The notes under the pieces were generated by a model. The model was not told the DNA's origin. It did not search any database and worked only from the letters and a program-made list of their open reading frames with translations. 64,000 nucleotides of DNA from contig NZ_CAXUQC020000001.1 in NCBI RefSeq assembly GCF_964253025.1, positions 2,046,001 to 2,110,000 of the forward strand, written 5' to 3'. Shown here piece by piece: positions 8,441 through 18,130 of this stretch. The position numbers were made by a program, and so were the translations under genes. The stretch is from Rhizobacter sp964253025. Its GTDB lineage: Bacteria; Pseudomonadota; Gammaproteobacteria; Burkholderiales; Burkholderiaceae_C. The stretch's first letter is position 1. Each line of letters opens with the position of its first letter.

Positions 8441-11092
8441 TTACAGCGTGAGGCTGATGTCGACCGTGTCGTTCCCCCACTCGATCGGCGCCTCCACGAA
8501 GCCGAGGGAGCGCATGAAGCCGCGCATGGCGCGGTTGTCGGTCAGCACGCTGGCGACCACGCGCGCCGTGCCCTGGCCGCGAAGGTAGTTGATGAGCTTG
8601 TTCATCAGGATGCGGCCGAGGCCGCCGCTCTTCACGTCGGAGCGGATGACGATGGCGAACTCGGCGCTGTCATTGTCGGGATCGGTCATGGCGCGGACCA
8701 CACCCAGCGTCTCCTCGCGTTCCGTCCCGGGCGCCGTGGCGATGAACGCCATCTCCCGCCCGTAGTCGATCTGGGCCAGGCGGGCGAGCTCGCTGCGCTC
8801 GATGCTGCGGCGGCTGTAGAACACCCGCATGCGGATGTCCTCGGGGTCGAGGCGGCGCAGGAACTCGCGGTGCTGTCCCTCGTCCTCCGGACGGATCGGG
8901 CGCAAGGTGACCTCCCTGCCCTTCCACATGACGGTCTCGACGAGGTGCGACGGATAGGGCCGTATGGCGAAGTGCTCCGCGCCGGCCTGCGCAGCGGGGT
9001 CCAGCCGGATGCGGGCGTCGAGCGCCATCACCCCTTCGTGGTTGGCGACGAGGGGGTTGATGTCCAGCTCGCCGAGTTGGGGCAGCTCGGCCAGCATGCG
9101 AGAGACCGCGACGAGCGTACGCTGCACCGCTTCGCCATCGGCCGCTGGGGTGTCGCGCCATCCCTTCAGGAGCCGCGCGACGCGCGTGCGCTCGACCAGC
9201 GCCCGCGCGAGCGGCTGGTTGAGCGGCGGCAGGCCGATGGCCCGGTCACCCACCAATTCCACCTGGGTACCGCCTGCCCCGAACAGGATGACGGGGCCGA
9301 ACGTGGGATCGATGCTGGCGCCGACGATCAACTCCTGCGTGTGCGCACGCCGCACCATGGCCTGCACGGTGAACCCCTCGATGCGCGCATCCGGTCGCTC
9401 GGCCCGCACGCGGGCCAGCATGGTGCCCGCGGCGCTGTGCAGGCCTTCGGCGTCGGCGATGTTGAGCACCACGCCGCCGACGTCCGACTTGTGGGCGATG
9501 TCGGCCGACAGCACTTTGAGCACGACGGGATAGCCGACCTCGACCGCCGCCGCCAGGGCCGCCTCGGGCTCCGGCGGCACACGACGCGTGGGAACGACGG
9601 GAATCCCATAGAACGCCAGCAGCGCCTTGGCCTCGGGTTCGGTCAACACCGAGCGCCCCTCGGCCAGGGCCTGCTGGATGAGCGCGCGCGCCGCGACGGT
9701 ATCGGCGGGCAGGTCGGACGCGGTGCTGGACGGCGCCTCGATCAACTGCTCCTGGTTGCGTCGGTAGCGCACGCCCATGGCGAAGGCGCGCACCGCCTCC
9801 TCGGGCGTGAAGTAGCTGGGCACGCCGGCGGCACGGAAACGCTGGCGGGCGGGTGCCACCGCGGCGTCTCCCAGCCAGCAGCTCAACAGCCGCGGCGGGG
9901 TGCGCTGCGCGAGCGGCAGCAGGGCCTGGGCGATGTCGTCACTGGCCACCAGGGCCGAGGGGGCGTGGATGAACAGGGTGGCGCTGTCGGCGGGTGCAGC
10001 GTCCAGTGCAGTCAGCACATCGACATAGCGCTGCACCGGCGCATCGCCACCGATGTCCAACGGATTGCCCTGCGGACCCGCCGGCGCCAGTGTGGCCAGA
10101 CTGGCGACGACCGCCTGGGGCAGTTCGGTCAGCTCGATGCCGGCTCCTGCGGCCGCATCGGCCGCCATGACGCCGGCGCCGCCGCCGTTGGTGAGGACGA
10201 TGAGGCGCTCGCTCGTGTTGCCTCGGAAACGCGCCAGCGTCTCGGCAGCCATGAAAAGGTCCTGGAGGGTATCGACCCGCAGCATGCCGGCGCGGCTGAT
10301 GGCCGCCTCGAAGACCAGGTCCGAGCCGGCCAGCGCCCGGGTATGGGACTCTGCCGCCCGCTGCCCCTGTGCCGAGCGCCCGGCGCGCACCACGATGACC
10401 GGCTTGTTGCGCGCGGCCGACCGGGCGGCCGACATGAACTTGCGCGGCGACTCCATCGCCTCCATGTAGAGCAAGATGGCGCGGGTGCGCGGGTCGCTGG
10501 CCAGGTAGTCGAGCATGTCGCCGAAGTCGACGTCGGCGCGCTCACCCAGGGAGACCACATGGGAGAACCCGACCTGGCGCCCCTGGGCCCAGTCGAGCAC
10601 GGCGGTCACGAGACCGGCCGACTGCGACACGAAGGCCAGCGCGCCTGGAAGCGCTTGCGTGTGGGCCGCGCTGGCGTTCAACCCGAGGTGCGGCGCCAGC
10701 AGTCCGATGCTGTCGGGGCCCAGCAGCCGCAGCAGCGATGGGCGCGCGGCGTCGAGGGCCGCCTGCTTCTGGGCATCGTCCAGGCCGGGCGTCAGCACGA
10801 CCGCGGCCCGGGTACCGGCCGCGCCCAGTTCACGGATGAGGCCGGGCACGGTGGCCGGCGGCGTGCAGATGAGCGCCAGGTCCGGCGCATGGGCGAATCC
10901 GGCGACGTGGGCCTTGACCGGATGGCCGTCGAGGTGCTCGTAATTCGGGTTGACCGGCAGCACGGCTCCGCGGTAGCCGCCGGCCAGCAGGTTGCGCCAG
11001 GCAGCGGTGCCCACCCGACCGGGGCGGAGGGAGGCACCGATCACGGCCACCGAGGACGGGTCGAACATCGAGTCGAGATTGCGGATGCTCAT
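8441..11092 (-). CDS. bifunctional ADP-forming acyl-CoA synthetase-like / GNAT acetyltransferase (Pat type)
   Basis: 883 aa from the ATG at 11092; a longer in-frame extension to 11389 is not protein-like. Domains: CoA-binding Rossmann (SSVAVIGAS) about 1-130; succinyl-CoA ligase-like region with the SHTRALAG motif, where the family's catalytic His sits; ATP-grasp about 500-700 (PVVLKVLSADIAHKSDVGG, then INPLV); C-terminal GNAT about 715-883 (TLRPIRPEDE, SGGLGRILMNKLI). This is the architecture of Pat/YfiQ protein lysine acetyltransferases, which acetylate and silence acetyl-CoA synthetase and other enzymes. The motif is SHTRALAG rather than the usual SHTGALAG, a substitution at the catalytic loop. 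Single gene; the upstream 11093-11231 has no other gene. Confidence 0.9.
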   Translation of the reverse strand: MSIRNLDSMFDPSSVAVIGASLRPGRVGTAAWRNLLAGGYRGAVLPVNPNYEHLDGHPVKAHVAGFAHAPDLALICTPPATVPGLIRELGAAGTRAAVVLTPGLDDAQKQAALDAARPSLLRLLGPDSIGLLAPHLGLNASAAHTQALPGALAFVSQSAGLVTAVLDWAQGRQVGFSHVVSLGERADVDFGDMLDYLASDPRTRAILLYMEAMESPRKFMSAARSAARNKPVIVVRAGRSAQGQRAAESHTRALAGSDLVFEAAISRAGMLRVDTLQDLFMAAETLARFRGNTSERLIVLTNGGGAGVMAADAAAGAGIELTELPQAVVASLATLAPAGPQGNPLDIGGDAPVQRYVDVLTALDAAPADSATLFIHAPSALVASDDIAQALLPLAQRTPPRLLSCWLGDAAVAPARQRFRAAGVPSYFTPEEAVRAFAMGVRYRRNQEQLIEAPSSTASDLPADTVAARALIQQALAEGRSVLTEPEAKALLAFYGIPVVPTRRVPPEPEAALAAAVEVGYPVVLKVLSADIAHKSDVGGVVLNIADAEGLHSAAGTMLARVRAERPDARIEGFTVQAMVRRAHTQELIVGASIDPTFGPVILFGAGGTQVELVGDRAIGLPPLNQPLARALVERTRVARLLKGWRDTPAADGEAVQRTLVAVSRMLAELPQLGELDINPLVANHEGVMALDARIRLDPAAQAGAEHFAIRPYPSHLVETVMWKGREVTLRPIRPEDEGQHREFLRRLDPEDIRMRVFYSRRSIERSELARLAQIDYGREMAFIATAPGTEREETLGVVRAMTDPDNDSAEFAIVIRSDVKSGGLGRILMNKLINYLRGQGTARVVASVLTDNRAMRGFMRSLGFVEAPIEWGNDTVDISLTL

Positions 11093-11231
11093 CGGACGCG
11101 CTTTCGCAGGCAGGTGACCGTCCGGCGCGGCTGCGTCGGCGGCGGCCACCCGGGACTTGAGATGGGCGCCGCGGCCCCCATGTTCTCTCAGTGACGGGAC
11201 CTGATCAACGGTCCCGATGAGGAAACGACAC

Positions 11232-11564
11232 ATGAACAGCCATCTGTCCGCCAAGTCTCCCCCGCGCCCGTCGGTCGTCCAGACCCTGGCGCACCTTCTC
11301 GAGCGCCTCGAGCGCAGTCCGGTGCCAGTCGATCCCGAGCAGTACCGGACGGTCGTCGTGCACCTTGTGCAGGAATTCGCTTCGGTCAAGCCCGACGGAA
11401 CCCTCGAGGCAGTGCTAGATTCCTATCCTGCGGCCGCGGAGTTGTACGAGAACCTGCAATACCAGCACGCCGGGCTTTGCCGCTCGGCGCTCGAGTTCTC
11501 GATGAACGCAGAACTGCGTGCGAAAGACGTGATCGACAGGGCGCGTCGTACGGCCAATCAATGA
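11232..11564 (+). CDS. small protein of unknown function
   Basis: 110 aa, mostly predicted helical, with no cysteine-rich motif, membrane segment or signal peptide. I chose the ATG at 11232 because GAGGAAAC lies just upstream; an ATG five codons earlier has no such site. The sequence has an N-terminal LLERLERSP helix, a middle VVHLVQEFASV helix and the phrase SYPAAAELYENLQYQHAGLCRS. The next small gene begins 16 nt downstream on the same strand. The region upstream is the divergent Pat gene, so the 139 bp between them carries both promoters. Function unknown. Confidence 0.7.
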   Translation: MNSHLSAKSPPRPSVVQTLAHLLERLERSPVPVDPEQYRTVVVHLVQEFASVKPDGTLEAVLDSYPAAAELYENLQYQHAGLCRSALEFSMNAELRAKDVIDRARRTANQ

Positions 11565-11579
11565 ACCAGGGCATCCCCA

Positions 11580-11813
11580 GTGGCGAAGAATGAAGTGAAA
11601 ACGACCGTTGAAGCCGACGGTCTTCGGTATCGATCCAAAGTGGCGGGCTCCCCTTTCACGGCGGCGGGGTCCTTCGGGGCGGCCACCATGTCGTGCTTCC
11701 TGTGCGGCAAGCACCGTCCGCGCGCGTCGTTGAAGACCCGCAAGCTGTTGGGCAAGTCGCAGGCGGTGTGCGCGCCGTCCTGCCGCGAACTCGACGCCGC
11801 CATCAACGGCTGA
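11580..11813 (+). CDS. small four-cysteine (zinc-knuckle-like) protein
   Basis: 77 aa starting at GTG 11580; the ribosome-binding site is weak (CCCAG), so the start is uncertain. The second half has a C-x2-C pair in SCFLCGKH and a second C-x3-C pair in VCAPSC about 19 residues later, with basic residues between (RPRASLKTRKLLGK). This looks like a small zinc ribbon with a nucleic-acid-binding surface. It follows the preceding small gene by 16 nt and is probably co-transcribed. No signal peptide. Family not recognised. Confidence 0.65.
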   Translation: MAKNEVKTTVEADGLRYRSKVAGSPFTAAGSFGAATMSCFLCGKHRPRASLKTRKLLGKSQAVCAPSCRELDAAING

Positions 11814-11834
11814 GCCCTGCCCCTCCCGGCCGGC

Positions 11835-12542
11835 TCAGTCGGCCTGTGCGAGTCCGTCGGCCCAGAGGCCGATCGCCTGATCAAATGGGGTCCGTCCGGG
11901 CGTGAAGGCGCCCGGTTGCCGCGCCAGGCGGAGCCATGCCCGGGTGTCGTGATGGCTGCCCGGCAGTGGCGGGTCGGCCCGCTCCTGGCTGAACCAGGCA
12001 TGCACGCGGGCGTACCGGGCCGGGTGCTGGGCTTCGGTCCAGGCCAGGCCCACCAAGTCGGCAAATCCCTCTTCGCGGCGAGTCTCGCGCATGGCGGCCC
12101 AGCGGGCCCTGAGGTCCGGACTGGCATGGGTGCCAAGGTCGGTCGGATCGGCGTAGCCGGCCGGCACCGTGCTCCACGCCCCCACGACGCGACGCCAGCA
12201 ATGCGCCATCTCGTGCGCCGCGATGGCTTCGGCGATCGGCACGAAGAGATCTTCCGGGATGCTGGCCTCGGTGGCGTCGGCTTCCGGGTTGTCGCGCATC
12301 GAGAAGACGAGCTTGCACCGGCCGTCGACAAGGCCCAGGGCGACGGGCGCGAAGCCGGGCGACGGTTGCGGCTGCACGACGATGTCCAGCGGCAGGCCCT
12401 GGTTGCGGGCATAGGTCACGACCGGAGACGCAGCCTCGATCCAACGGACTTCCCGCTCGGAGAGACGCGGGTCCGCGCTGGCGGTCCCGGCCGTGGCCGA
12501 GATCGCCAGCGCAAGCACCGCGGCAGACTCTCTTTTCCCCAT
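11835..12542 (-). CDS. secreted HExxH metallopeptidase-like protein
   Basis: 235 aa with the start at 12542, which gives a signal peptide (AAVLALAISATAGTASA). A zinc-protease motif occurs in the middle: IAAHEMAHCWRRV. About 40-45 residues later GFADLVGLAW supplies a candidate third ligand, as in metzincin- or gluzincin-like folds. The remainder does not match a family I can name, so activity is inferred from the motif only. It converges on the small four-cysteine gene (21 bp between stops) and diverges from the lipoprotein gene at 12697, sharing a 154-bp promoter region. Expected in the periplasm or outside the cell. Confidence 0.75.
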   Translation of the reverse strand: MGKRESAAVLALAISATAGTASADPRLSEREVRWIEAASPVVTYARNQGLPLDIVVQPQPSPGFAPVALGLVDGRCKLVFSMRDNPEADATEASIPEDLFVPIAEAIAAHEMAHCWRRVVGAWSTVPAGYADPTDLGTHASPDLRARWAAMRETRREEGFADLVGLAWTEAQHPARYARVHAWFSQERADPPLPGSHHDTRAWLRLARQPGAFTPGRTPFDQAIGLWADGLAQAD

Positions 12543-12696
12543 GCAGCCATTGAGCCCGAAACGCGGCGGGCGCATGCGCGAATCAGCGCGGACAATTCCC
12601 GGCTTTACCGGATGTTTCCGACGCTCGGGCGAGGTGTTGGCCTACAAGGCGCCGTGGCGCCCCATTCAAGAATGGGCGGTTTTCACAGGACGACCC

Positions 12697-14022
12697 ATGC
12701 CCACAGCACGAATGACCCCGGGTGTCTGCGCCCTTCTGGTGAGCGCTGGGCTGCTGGCCGCCTGCGGAGAGACCGCCCGCTTGCCGGAGACTGCGGGCTA
12801 CGGCCCGCAGCCGCAACTGCCGCCGCCGAACAAGACCCTGGTGCCCACCGTCAACGTGGCGACCGCCGTGGGCTGGCCCTCCGGGCAGGCGCCCCAGGCA
12901 GCCGCGGGGCTCAAGGTGACGGCCTACGCCGGCGGGCTCGATCATCCGCGCTGGCTCCACGTGCTGCCCAATGGCGACGTGCTCGTGGCCGAGTCGAATG
13001 CGCCGCCCAAGCCGGACGGGGGCGGCCTGAAGGCCTGGGCGATGAAGCTCGTGATGAAACGCGCTGGCGCCGGCGTCCCGAGTGCGGACCGCATCACGCT
13101 GCTGCGGGATGCCGATGGAGACGGCACGGCGGAGGTCAAGACGGCTTTCCTGGAGGGCCTCACCTCACCGTTCGGCATGGCGGTGGTGGGCGACACGCTG
13201 TATGTCGCGAACGCCGATGCACTGGTCAGCTTTCCGTACCAGAGCGGCCAGACGCGCATCACCGTTCCGGCGACGCGCATCGTCGACCTGCCGGCGGGCC
13301 TCAACCATCACTGGACGAAGAACGTGATCGCCAGTCCGGACGGCCGTCGCCTGTACGTCACCGTCGGCTCGAACAGCAACGTCGGCGAGAACGGCATGGA
13401 CGTCGAGGAAGGCCGCGCCGCCGTCTGGGAGGTGGATCCCGCCAAGCGCACGCACCGCCTGTACGCCACGGGCCTGCGCAACCCCAATGGCATGGCATGG
13501 GAGCCGGCCACCGGCATGCTGTGGACGGTGGTCAACGAGCGCGACGAAATCGGCAGCGACCTCGTGCCCGATTACCTCACCTCGGTGAAGGACGGCGGCT
13601 TCTACGGCTGGCCGTACAGCTACTTCGGCCAGAACGTCGACGCGCGGGTGACCCCCCAACGGCCCGAGCTCGTGGCCAAGGCCATCGTGCCTGACTACGC
13701 GCTCGGCACCCACACCGCCTCACTCGGCCTGGCCTGGGCCGACGGCAAGCAGGCGCCCTTCGCCCGCGGCATGGTGATCGGCCAGCACGGCTCATGGAAC
13801 CGCAAACCGCGCAGCGGCTACAAGGTGATCCACGTGCCCTTCGACGCGGCTGGCCGGCCGTCGGGCAGCCCGCAGGACCTGCTCACCGGCTTCCTCAGCC
13901 CGGACGGGGAGGCGTACGGGCGGCCGGTCGGCGTCGTGTTCGACCCGAAGGGTGGCCTCCTGGTGGCCGACGACGTCGGCAACATCATCTGGCGCGTGAG
14001 CAGCGCGCAGGCGCGGCCTTGA
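12697..14022 (+). CDS. sorbosone-dehydrogenase-type PQQ sugar dehydrogenase-like lipoprotein
   Basis: 441 aa from the ATG at 12697, with AGGA 6 nt upstream. The lipoprotein signal peptide has the lipobox LLAAC (Cys about residue 23). The mature part is a six-bladed beta-propeller of the sorbosone/soluble glucose dehydrogenase superfamily: LDHPRWLHVLPNGDVLVAES, then LTSPFGMAV, GLNHHWTKNV, GLRNPNGMAW, DGGFYGWPYSY, and GQHGSWNRKPRSGYKV near the C-terminus. These proteins oxidise aldoses or related compounds with PQQ at the periplasmic face. A fused cytochrome c domain is absent, so an external electron acceptor would be needed. Substrate not predictable. No PQQ synthesis genes are in the window. 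Confidence 0.85.
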   Translation: MPTARMTPGVCALLVSAGLLAACGETARLPETAGYGPQPQLPPPNKTLVPTVNVATAVGWPSGQAPQAAAGLKVTAYAGGLDHPRWLHVLPNGDVLVAESNAPPKPDGGGLKAWAMKLVMKRAGAGVPSADRITLLRDADGDGTAEVKTAFLEGLTSPFGMAVVGDTLYVANADALVSFPYQSGQTRITVPATRIVDLPAGLNHHWTKNVIASPDGRRLYVTVGSNSNVGENGMDVEEGRAAVWEVDPAKRTHRLYATGLRNPNGMAWEPATGMLWTVVNERDEIGSDLVPDYLTSVKDGGFYGWPYSYFGQNVDARVTPQRPELVAKAIVPDYALGTHTASLGLAWADGKQAPFARGMVIGQHGSWNRKPRSGYKVIHVPFDAAGRPSGSPQDLLTGFLSPDGEAYGRPVGVVFDPKGGLLVADDVGNIIWRVSSAQARP

Positions 14023-14148
14023 ATGGGCCGGCGCCGCAGCCCGCGGTCCGCCGGCCGCCGTCTCCCGTCTCCCGTTGATCTGTGCACAATCGTGCCTTTT
14101 TCGCCCTCTGGCCGGCCCTGCAAGCGCCTGGCCGACTGACGCCGCTTC

Positions 14149-17100
14149 ATGAAGCCCTTCAAGATCGATTCCCGCAACCTGTCTGTCGTGCTGTCAGCGT
14201 ACGCGCTGACCTTCGGCATCTTCGCCGTCGACATGGCCACGCCGCTCGGTTACGCCGAGTGGGCCCTGTACCTGATTCCGGTCGGGCTGCTGCTGCTGCA
14301 ACCGCGGCGTGCGCCGCCGCTGTTCGTGGCCGGGTTCGCGACGCTCCTCAGCGTGGCGGGCTTCTTCTTCTCCGCCAAGGGCATGGACGTGTTCGTGGCC
14401 GGGGTGAACCGGTCCATCGGCGTGGTGGTGCTGTGGGTCATGGCCATCGTCGTGTGGCAGGTGCTGCGCATCCGGCTCGAGGCGGCGCGGCTGTTGTGGC
14501 TGCAGCGCGGAGAGTCGGCCATTGCGCAGCGGCTCATCGGCGAGGTGACGCCCAACGAGATCGCCGACAACGCGGCACTTGCGCTGTGCGAGATCACCGG
14601 CGCGCTCAACTGCCTGATCTATCGGCTCGACGGCACCACGCTGCTGCGCAAGGGCGGCCACGGCTACGACCGGGCTGCGGCGCCTGAACGGATTCCCATG
14701 CCCGAGGGCCTCGCGGGCCAGGTTGCACGGGACGGCAGGGCGAGGATCATCGACGAGGTCCCCGCGGGACACCTGCCGGTGGTCACGGGCCTTGGCCGCA
14801 GCGCGCCCGGGCAGATCATCCTTGCTCCGATCAAGATCGACGGCAAGTCGGCCGGCGTCATCGAGCTTGGTTTCAGCCCGCGCGCCGAGAACGCCGAGAA
14901 CGTCGTGGCCCTGCTCGACCAGACGAGCGAAGCCATCGGCGTTGCCCTGCGCTCTGCACTCTACCGGCGCCGCCTCGAGGTGCTGCTCGAGGAGACGCAG
15001 CGGCAGAGCGAGGCCCTGCAAGCCCAACAGGAGGAGCTGCGCGTCTCCAACGAGGAACTCGAGGAACAGGGTCGACTGCTGCGGGAATCTCAAGCCCGGC
15101 TCGAAACCCAGCAGGTCGAACTGGAGCAGACGAACGTGCAGCTCGAGGAGCAGGCCCAGGTGCTCGAACGCCAGAAGCTCGACCTTCTGGCCGCGCAGCA
15201 GGCCTTGAGCGCCAAGGCCGATCTGCTCGAAGCCGCGAGCCGCTACAAGTCCGAGTTCCTGGCCAACATGTCGCATGAGCTGCGCACGCCACTCAACAGC
15301 TCGCTCATCCTTTCCAAGCTCCTGGCTGACAACAAGTCCGCCAACCTGACCGCGGAACAGGTCAAGTACGCCCAGGCCATCCACGCCTCGAACAACGACC
15401 TGCTGCTGTTGATCAACGACATCCTGGACTTGTCGAAGATCGAGGCGGGCCACATGGACATGACCGTGGAACCGGTGCAGTTGCAGGAAGACGTCCTGGC
15501 CCGGCTGCAGGCGACCTTCGAGCCGCTTGCCCGCCAGAAGAAGCTCGCCTTCTCGATGGAAGTCGCCCAGGGCGCTCCGGTGGCGATGGCCACGGACGGC
15601 CAGCGCCTGCTTCAGGTGCTGAAGAACCTGATCGCCAACGCCATCAAGTTCACCGAGCGGGGCGAGGTGCGCTTGAAGGTGCGCCCCGCCGGGCCGGGCC
15701 GCCTGGCGTTCGAGGTGCACGACACCGGCATGGGCATTCCCAAGGCGCAGCAGCAAGTGATCTTCGAGGCCTTCCGGCAAGCCGACGGCAGCACCAGCCG
15801 GCGTTTCGGCGGTACGGGCCTCGGCCTGTCGATCTCTCGGGAGCTCGCCTACCGCCTGGGTGGCCGCATCGACGTCGACAGCGAGCCCGGCCGGGGCAGC
15901 GTCTTCACCGTCGACCTCCCGATCGAGTTCGCCGACGATGCCGCGCCGTCAGCGGCCGCTCCTGCGGCGGCCGTGGCTCACTTGTCGAACGGCGCGGCGT
16001 CTCCCTCCTCCGCTGGCGTGCCGTCGACTGCACCCGTTGCCGGGGGGCAGACGCCCGTCTCGCCCCCGGCGGTGGCGGATGACCGTCGAGCGCTCCGCCA
16101 TCCCGGGCGCCTCATCCTCGCCATCGACGATGACGCCCGTTTCTCGGCCGTGCTCTACGACCTGGCCCACGAACTGGGCTTCGATTGCGTGATCGCCCCC
16201 ACCGGCGCCGAGGGCCTGCGTCTCGCCGAGGAGCTGATGCCGAGCGGCATCCTGCTCGACGTGGGCCTGCCCGACCAGTCGGGCCTCACGGTTCTGGAGC
16301 GCCTCAAGCGCAATGCGGCGACGCGGCACCTGCCGGTGCACATGCTCTCCGCACACGAGCGTACCCAGACCGCGCTGGAGCTCGGCGCCATCGGCTACGT
16401 GCTCAAGCCGGCGGCCCGCGAGCAGCTCGAGGGCGCCATCAAGGGCTTGCAGGAACGCCTGCAGCGCGAGATGCGGCGCGTGCTCGTCGTCGAGGATGAC
16501 GCCACGCTGCGCCAGAACCTGGTGCTGCTCTTGACTGCCGACGGCGTGGAGATTACCGCGGTGGGCACCATGGCCGAGGCGCTGTCGCACCTCTCCCGCA
16601 CGACCTTCGACTGCATGGTGATGGACCTGTCCCTGTCCGACGGAAGCGGCTTCCAGCTGCTCGAGACGATGGCCACTGGCGACAGCTACGCGTTCCCGCC
16701 GGTGATCGTCTACACGGGGCGGGCACTGAGCAGCGAGGACGAGCAGCGCCTGCGGCGCTACTCGAAGTCCATCATCGTCAAGGGCGCGCGCTCGCCGGAG
16801 CGCCTGCTCGACGAGGTGACGCTCTTCCTGCACAGCGTCGAGTCGTCGCTCCCGCCGGAGCAGCAGCGCCTGTTGTCCCAGGCCAGGGCACGCGACTCGG
16901 TGCTCGACGGACGCCGCATCCTGCTGGTCGAGGACGACGTCAGGAACATCTTCGCCCTCTCGAGCGTGTTCGAGCCCCTGGGCGCGCGGCTGGAGATTGC
17001 GCGCAACGGGCGGGAAGCCGTGGACCGACTGGACAAGGGCGGGCCGGTGGACCTCGTGCTGATGGACATCATGATGCCGGAGATGGATGGCATCACCGCC

Positions 17101-17277
17101 ATGAAGCTCATCCGCGAGCGACCGGCGCTCACCAACCTGCCAATCATCGCGCTGACGGCCAAGGCGATGTCGGATGACCGGGACCGCTGCCTCGAGGCGG
17201 GCGCCAACGACTATGTTGCCAAGCCCATCGACGTGGACCGCCTGGTCTCGCTGTGCCGCGTGTGGATGCCCAAGTGA
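14149..17277 (+). CDS. membrane hybrid histidine kinase with GAF and three receivers
   Basis: 1042 aa. Three or four N-terminal membrane segments (about residues 10-105), a GAF domain (about 125-270), a long coiled coil (about 280-365), HisKA with His376 in SHELRTPL, HATPase with intact boxes (NLIANAIKFT, DTGMGIP, GGTGLGLSIS), a Pro/Ala linker, then three receivers. Each receiver keeps its Asp: ILLDVGLPDQSG, VMDLSLSDGSG and VLMDIMMPEMDG. Such stacked receivers are typical of phosphorelay hubs. The 4-nt GTGA overlap with the CheR gene and the downstream CheB and receiver-kinase genes make a signalling operon. There is no chemoreceptor or CheA/CheW here, so this is not an ordinary chemotaxis cluster. 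Confidence 0.93.
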   Translation: MKPFKIDSRNLSVVLSAYALTFGIFAVDMATPLGYAEWALYLIPVGLLLLQPRRAPPLFVAGFATLLSVAGFFFSAKGMDVFVAGVNRSIGVVVLWVMAIVVWQVLRIRLEAARLLWLQRGESAIAQRLIGEVTPNEIADNAALALCEITGALNCLIYRLDGTTLLRKGGHGYDRAAAPERIPMPEGLAGQVARDGRARIIDEVPAGHLPVVTGLGRSAPGQIILAPIKIDGKSAGVIELGFSPRAENAENVVALLDQTSEAIGVALRSALYRRRLEVLLEETQRQSEALQAQQEELRVSNEELEEQGRLLRESQARLETQQVELEQTNVQLEEQAQVLERQKLDLLAAQQALSAKADLLEAASRYKSEFLANMSHELRTPLNSSLILSKLLADNKSANLTAEQVKYAQAIHASNNDLLLLINDILDLSKIEAGHMDMTVEPVQLQEDVLARLQATFEPLARQKKLAFSMEVAQGAPVAMATDGQRLLQVLKNLIANAIKFTERGEVRLKVRPAGPGRLAFEVHDTGMGIPKAQQQVIFEAFRQADGSTSRRFGGTGLGLSISRELAYRLGGRIDVDSEPGRGSVFTVDLPIEFADDAAPSAAAPAAAVAHLSNGAASPSSAGVPSTAPVAGGQTPVSPPAVADDRRALRHPGRLILAIDDDARFSAVLYDLAHELGFDCVIAPTGAEGLRLAEELMPSGILLDVGLPDQSGLTVLERLKRNAATRHLPVHMLSAHERTQTALELGAIGYVLKPAAREQLEGAIKGLQERLQREMRRVLVVEDDATLRQNLVLLLTADGVEITAVGTMAEALSHLSRTTFDCMVMDLSLSDGSGFQLLETMATGDSYAFPPVIVYTGRALSSEDEQRLRRYSKSIIVKGARSPERLLDEVTLFLHSVESSLPPEQQRLLSQARARDSVLDGRRILLVEDDVRNIFALSSVFEPLGARLEIARNGREAVDRLDKGGPVDLVLMDIMMPEMDGITAMKLIRERPALTNLPIIALTAKAMSDDRDRCLEAGANDYVAKPIDVDRLVSLCRVWMPK

Positions 17278-18119
17278 AACCGGACGGCGTGGTCATGGAC
17301 GACGAGACGGCACTCTTCGACATCGAGGTGCGCCTGATGCTGGAAGCGGTGTACCTGCGCTACCAGCATGACTTCCGCGACTACGCCGTCACGTCGCTGC
17401 GCCGGCGCATGCGCCAGGCGATGACGCGCTTCCACTGCGACCGCCTGGCCCAGTTGCAGGACCGCGTCCTTCGCGAGCCGGAGGTGTTCGCGCAGATGCT
17501 GCAGTACTTCACCGTGCAGGTGAGCGAATTCTTCAGGGACCCGGCCTACTTTCGCGCGCTTCGCCGCGAGGTCGCCCCGTTGCTGGCGACCTACCCCTCG
17601 GTCAAGGTGTGGGTCGCCGGCTGCAGCAGCGGCGAGGAGGTGTGGTCGCTGGCCATCCTGCTGCAGGAAGAGGGGCTGCTCGAGCGCACCATCATCTACG
17701 CCACCGACATCAATCCCGACGCCTTGCGCAAGGCCGAGGCGGGGGTCTACCCGCTCGAACGGGTCGCGCTGTTCTCTCGCAATTACCTGCAGGCGGGCGG
17801 AACCGGCTCGCTCTCGGACTACTACGTGGGCGCCTATGACAACGTCGTGTTCGACCGCCGGCTCAAGCGGAACATCGTCTTCGCCGACCACAGCCTGGCC
17901 ACCGACACCGTATTTTCGGAGGTGCACCTGGTGTCGTGCCGCAACGTGCTGATCTACTTCAACCGCGAACTGCAGGATCGCGCGATCGCCCTCTTTCGCG
18001 ATGCGCTCGTGCACCGAGGCTTTCTCGGCCTCGGGAACAAGGAAACCCTGCAGTTCGGCACCCACGCGGCCGCGTTCGAGCCGGTGGAGTTGCCCCAGCG
18101 CATCTACCGCCGCCTGTGA
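17274..18119 (+). CDS. CheR-type protein-glutamate methyltransferase
   Basis: 281 aa from GTG 17274, whose GTGA overlaps the kinase stop; an ATG at 17295 is an alternative. The N-terminal CheR helical domain (about 10-80) is followed by the SAM-binding methyltransferase: FFRDPAYF, VWVAGCSSGEEVWSLA, IYATDINPDAL and VSCRNVLIYFN. CheR methylates glutamates of chemoreceptors. Here it sits in an operon with a hybrid kinase and CheB but no receptor, as in stress-type CheB/CheR phosphorelays, where the substrate is often a kinase or another cytoplasmic protein. The likely partner is the upstream kinase, which has a long coiled coil; that is inference. Confidence 0.9.
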   Translation: MKPDGVVMDDETALFDIEVRLMLEAVYLRYQHDFRDYAVTSLRRRMRQAMTRFHCDRLAQLQDRVLREPEVFAQMLQYFTVQVSEFFRDPAYFRALRREVAPLLATYPSVKVWVAGCSSGEEVWSLAILLQEEGLLERTIIYATDINPDALRKAEAGVYPLERVALFSRNYLQAGGTGSLSDYYVGAYDNVVFDRRLKRNIVFADHSLATDTVFSEVHLVSCRNVLIYFNRELQDRAIALFRDALVHRGFLGLGNKETLQFGTHAAAFEPVELPQRIYRRL

Positions 18120-18130
18120 GGACTTCGAAC

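Noticed and set aside
8870..11194. 774-codon plus-strand open frame
   Set aside because: Antisense shadow of the Pat-type gene; Gln/His/Arg-rich without motifs.
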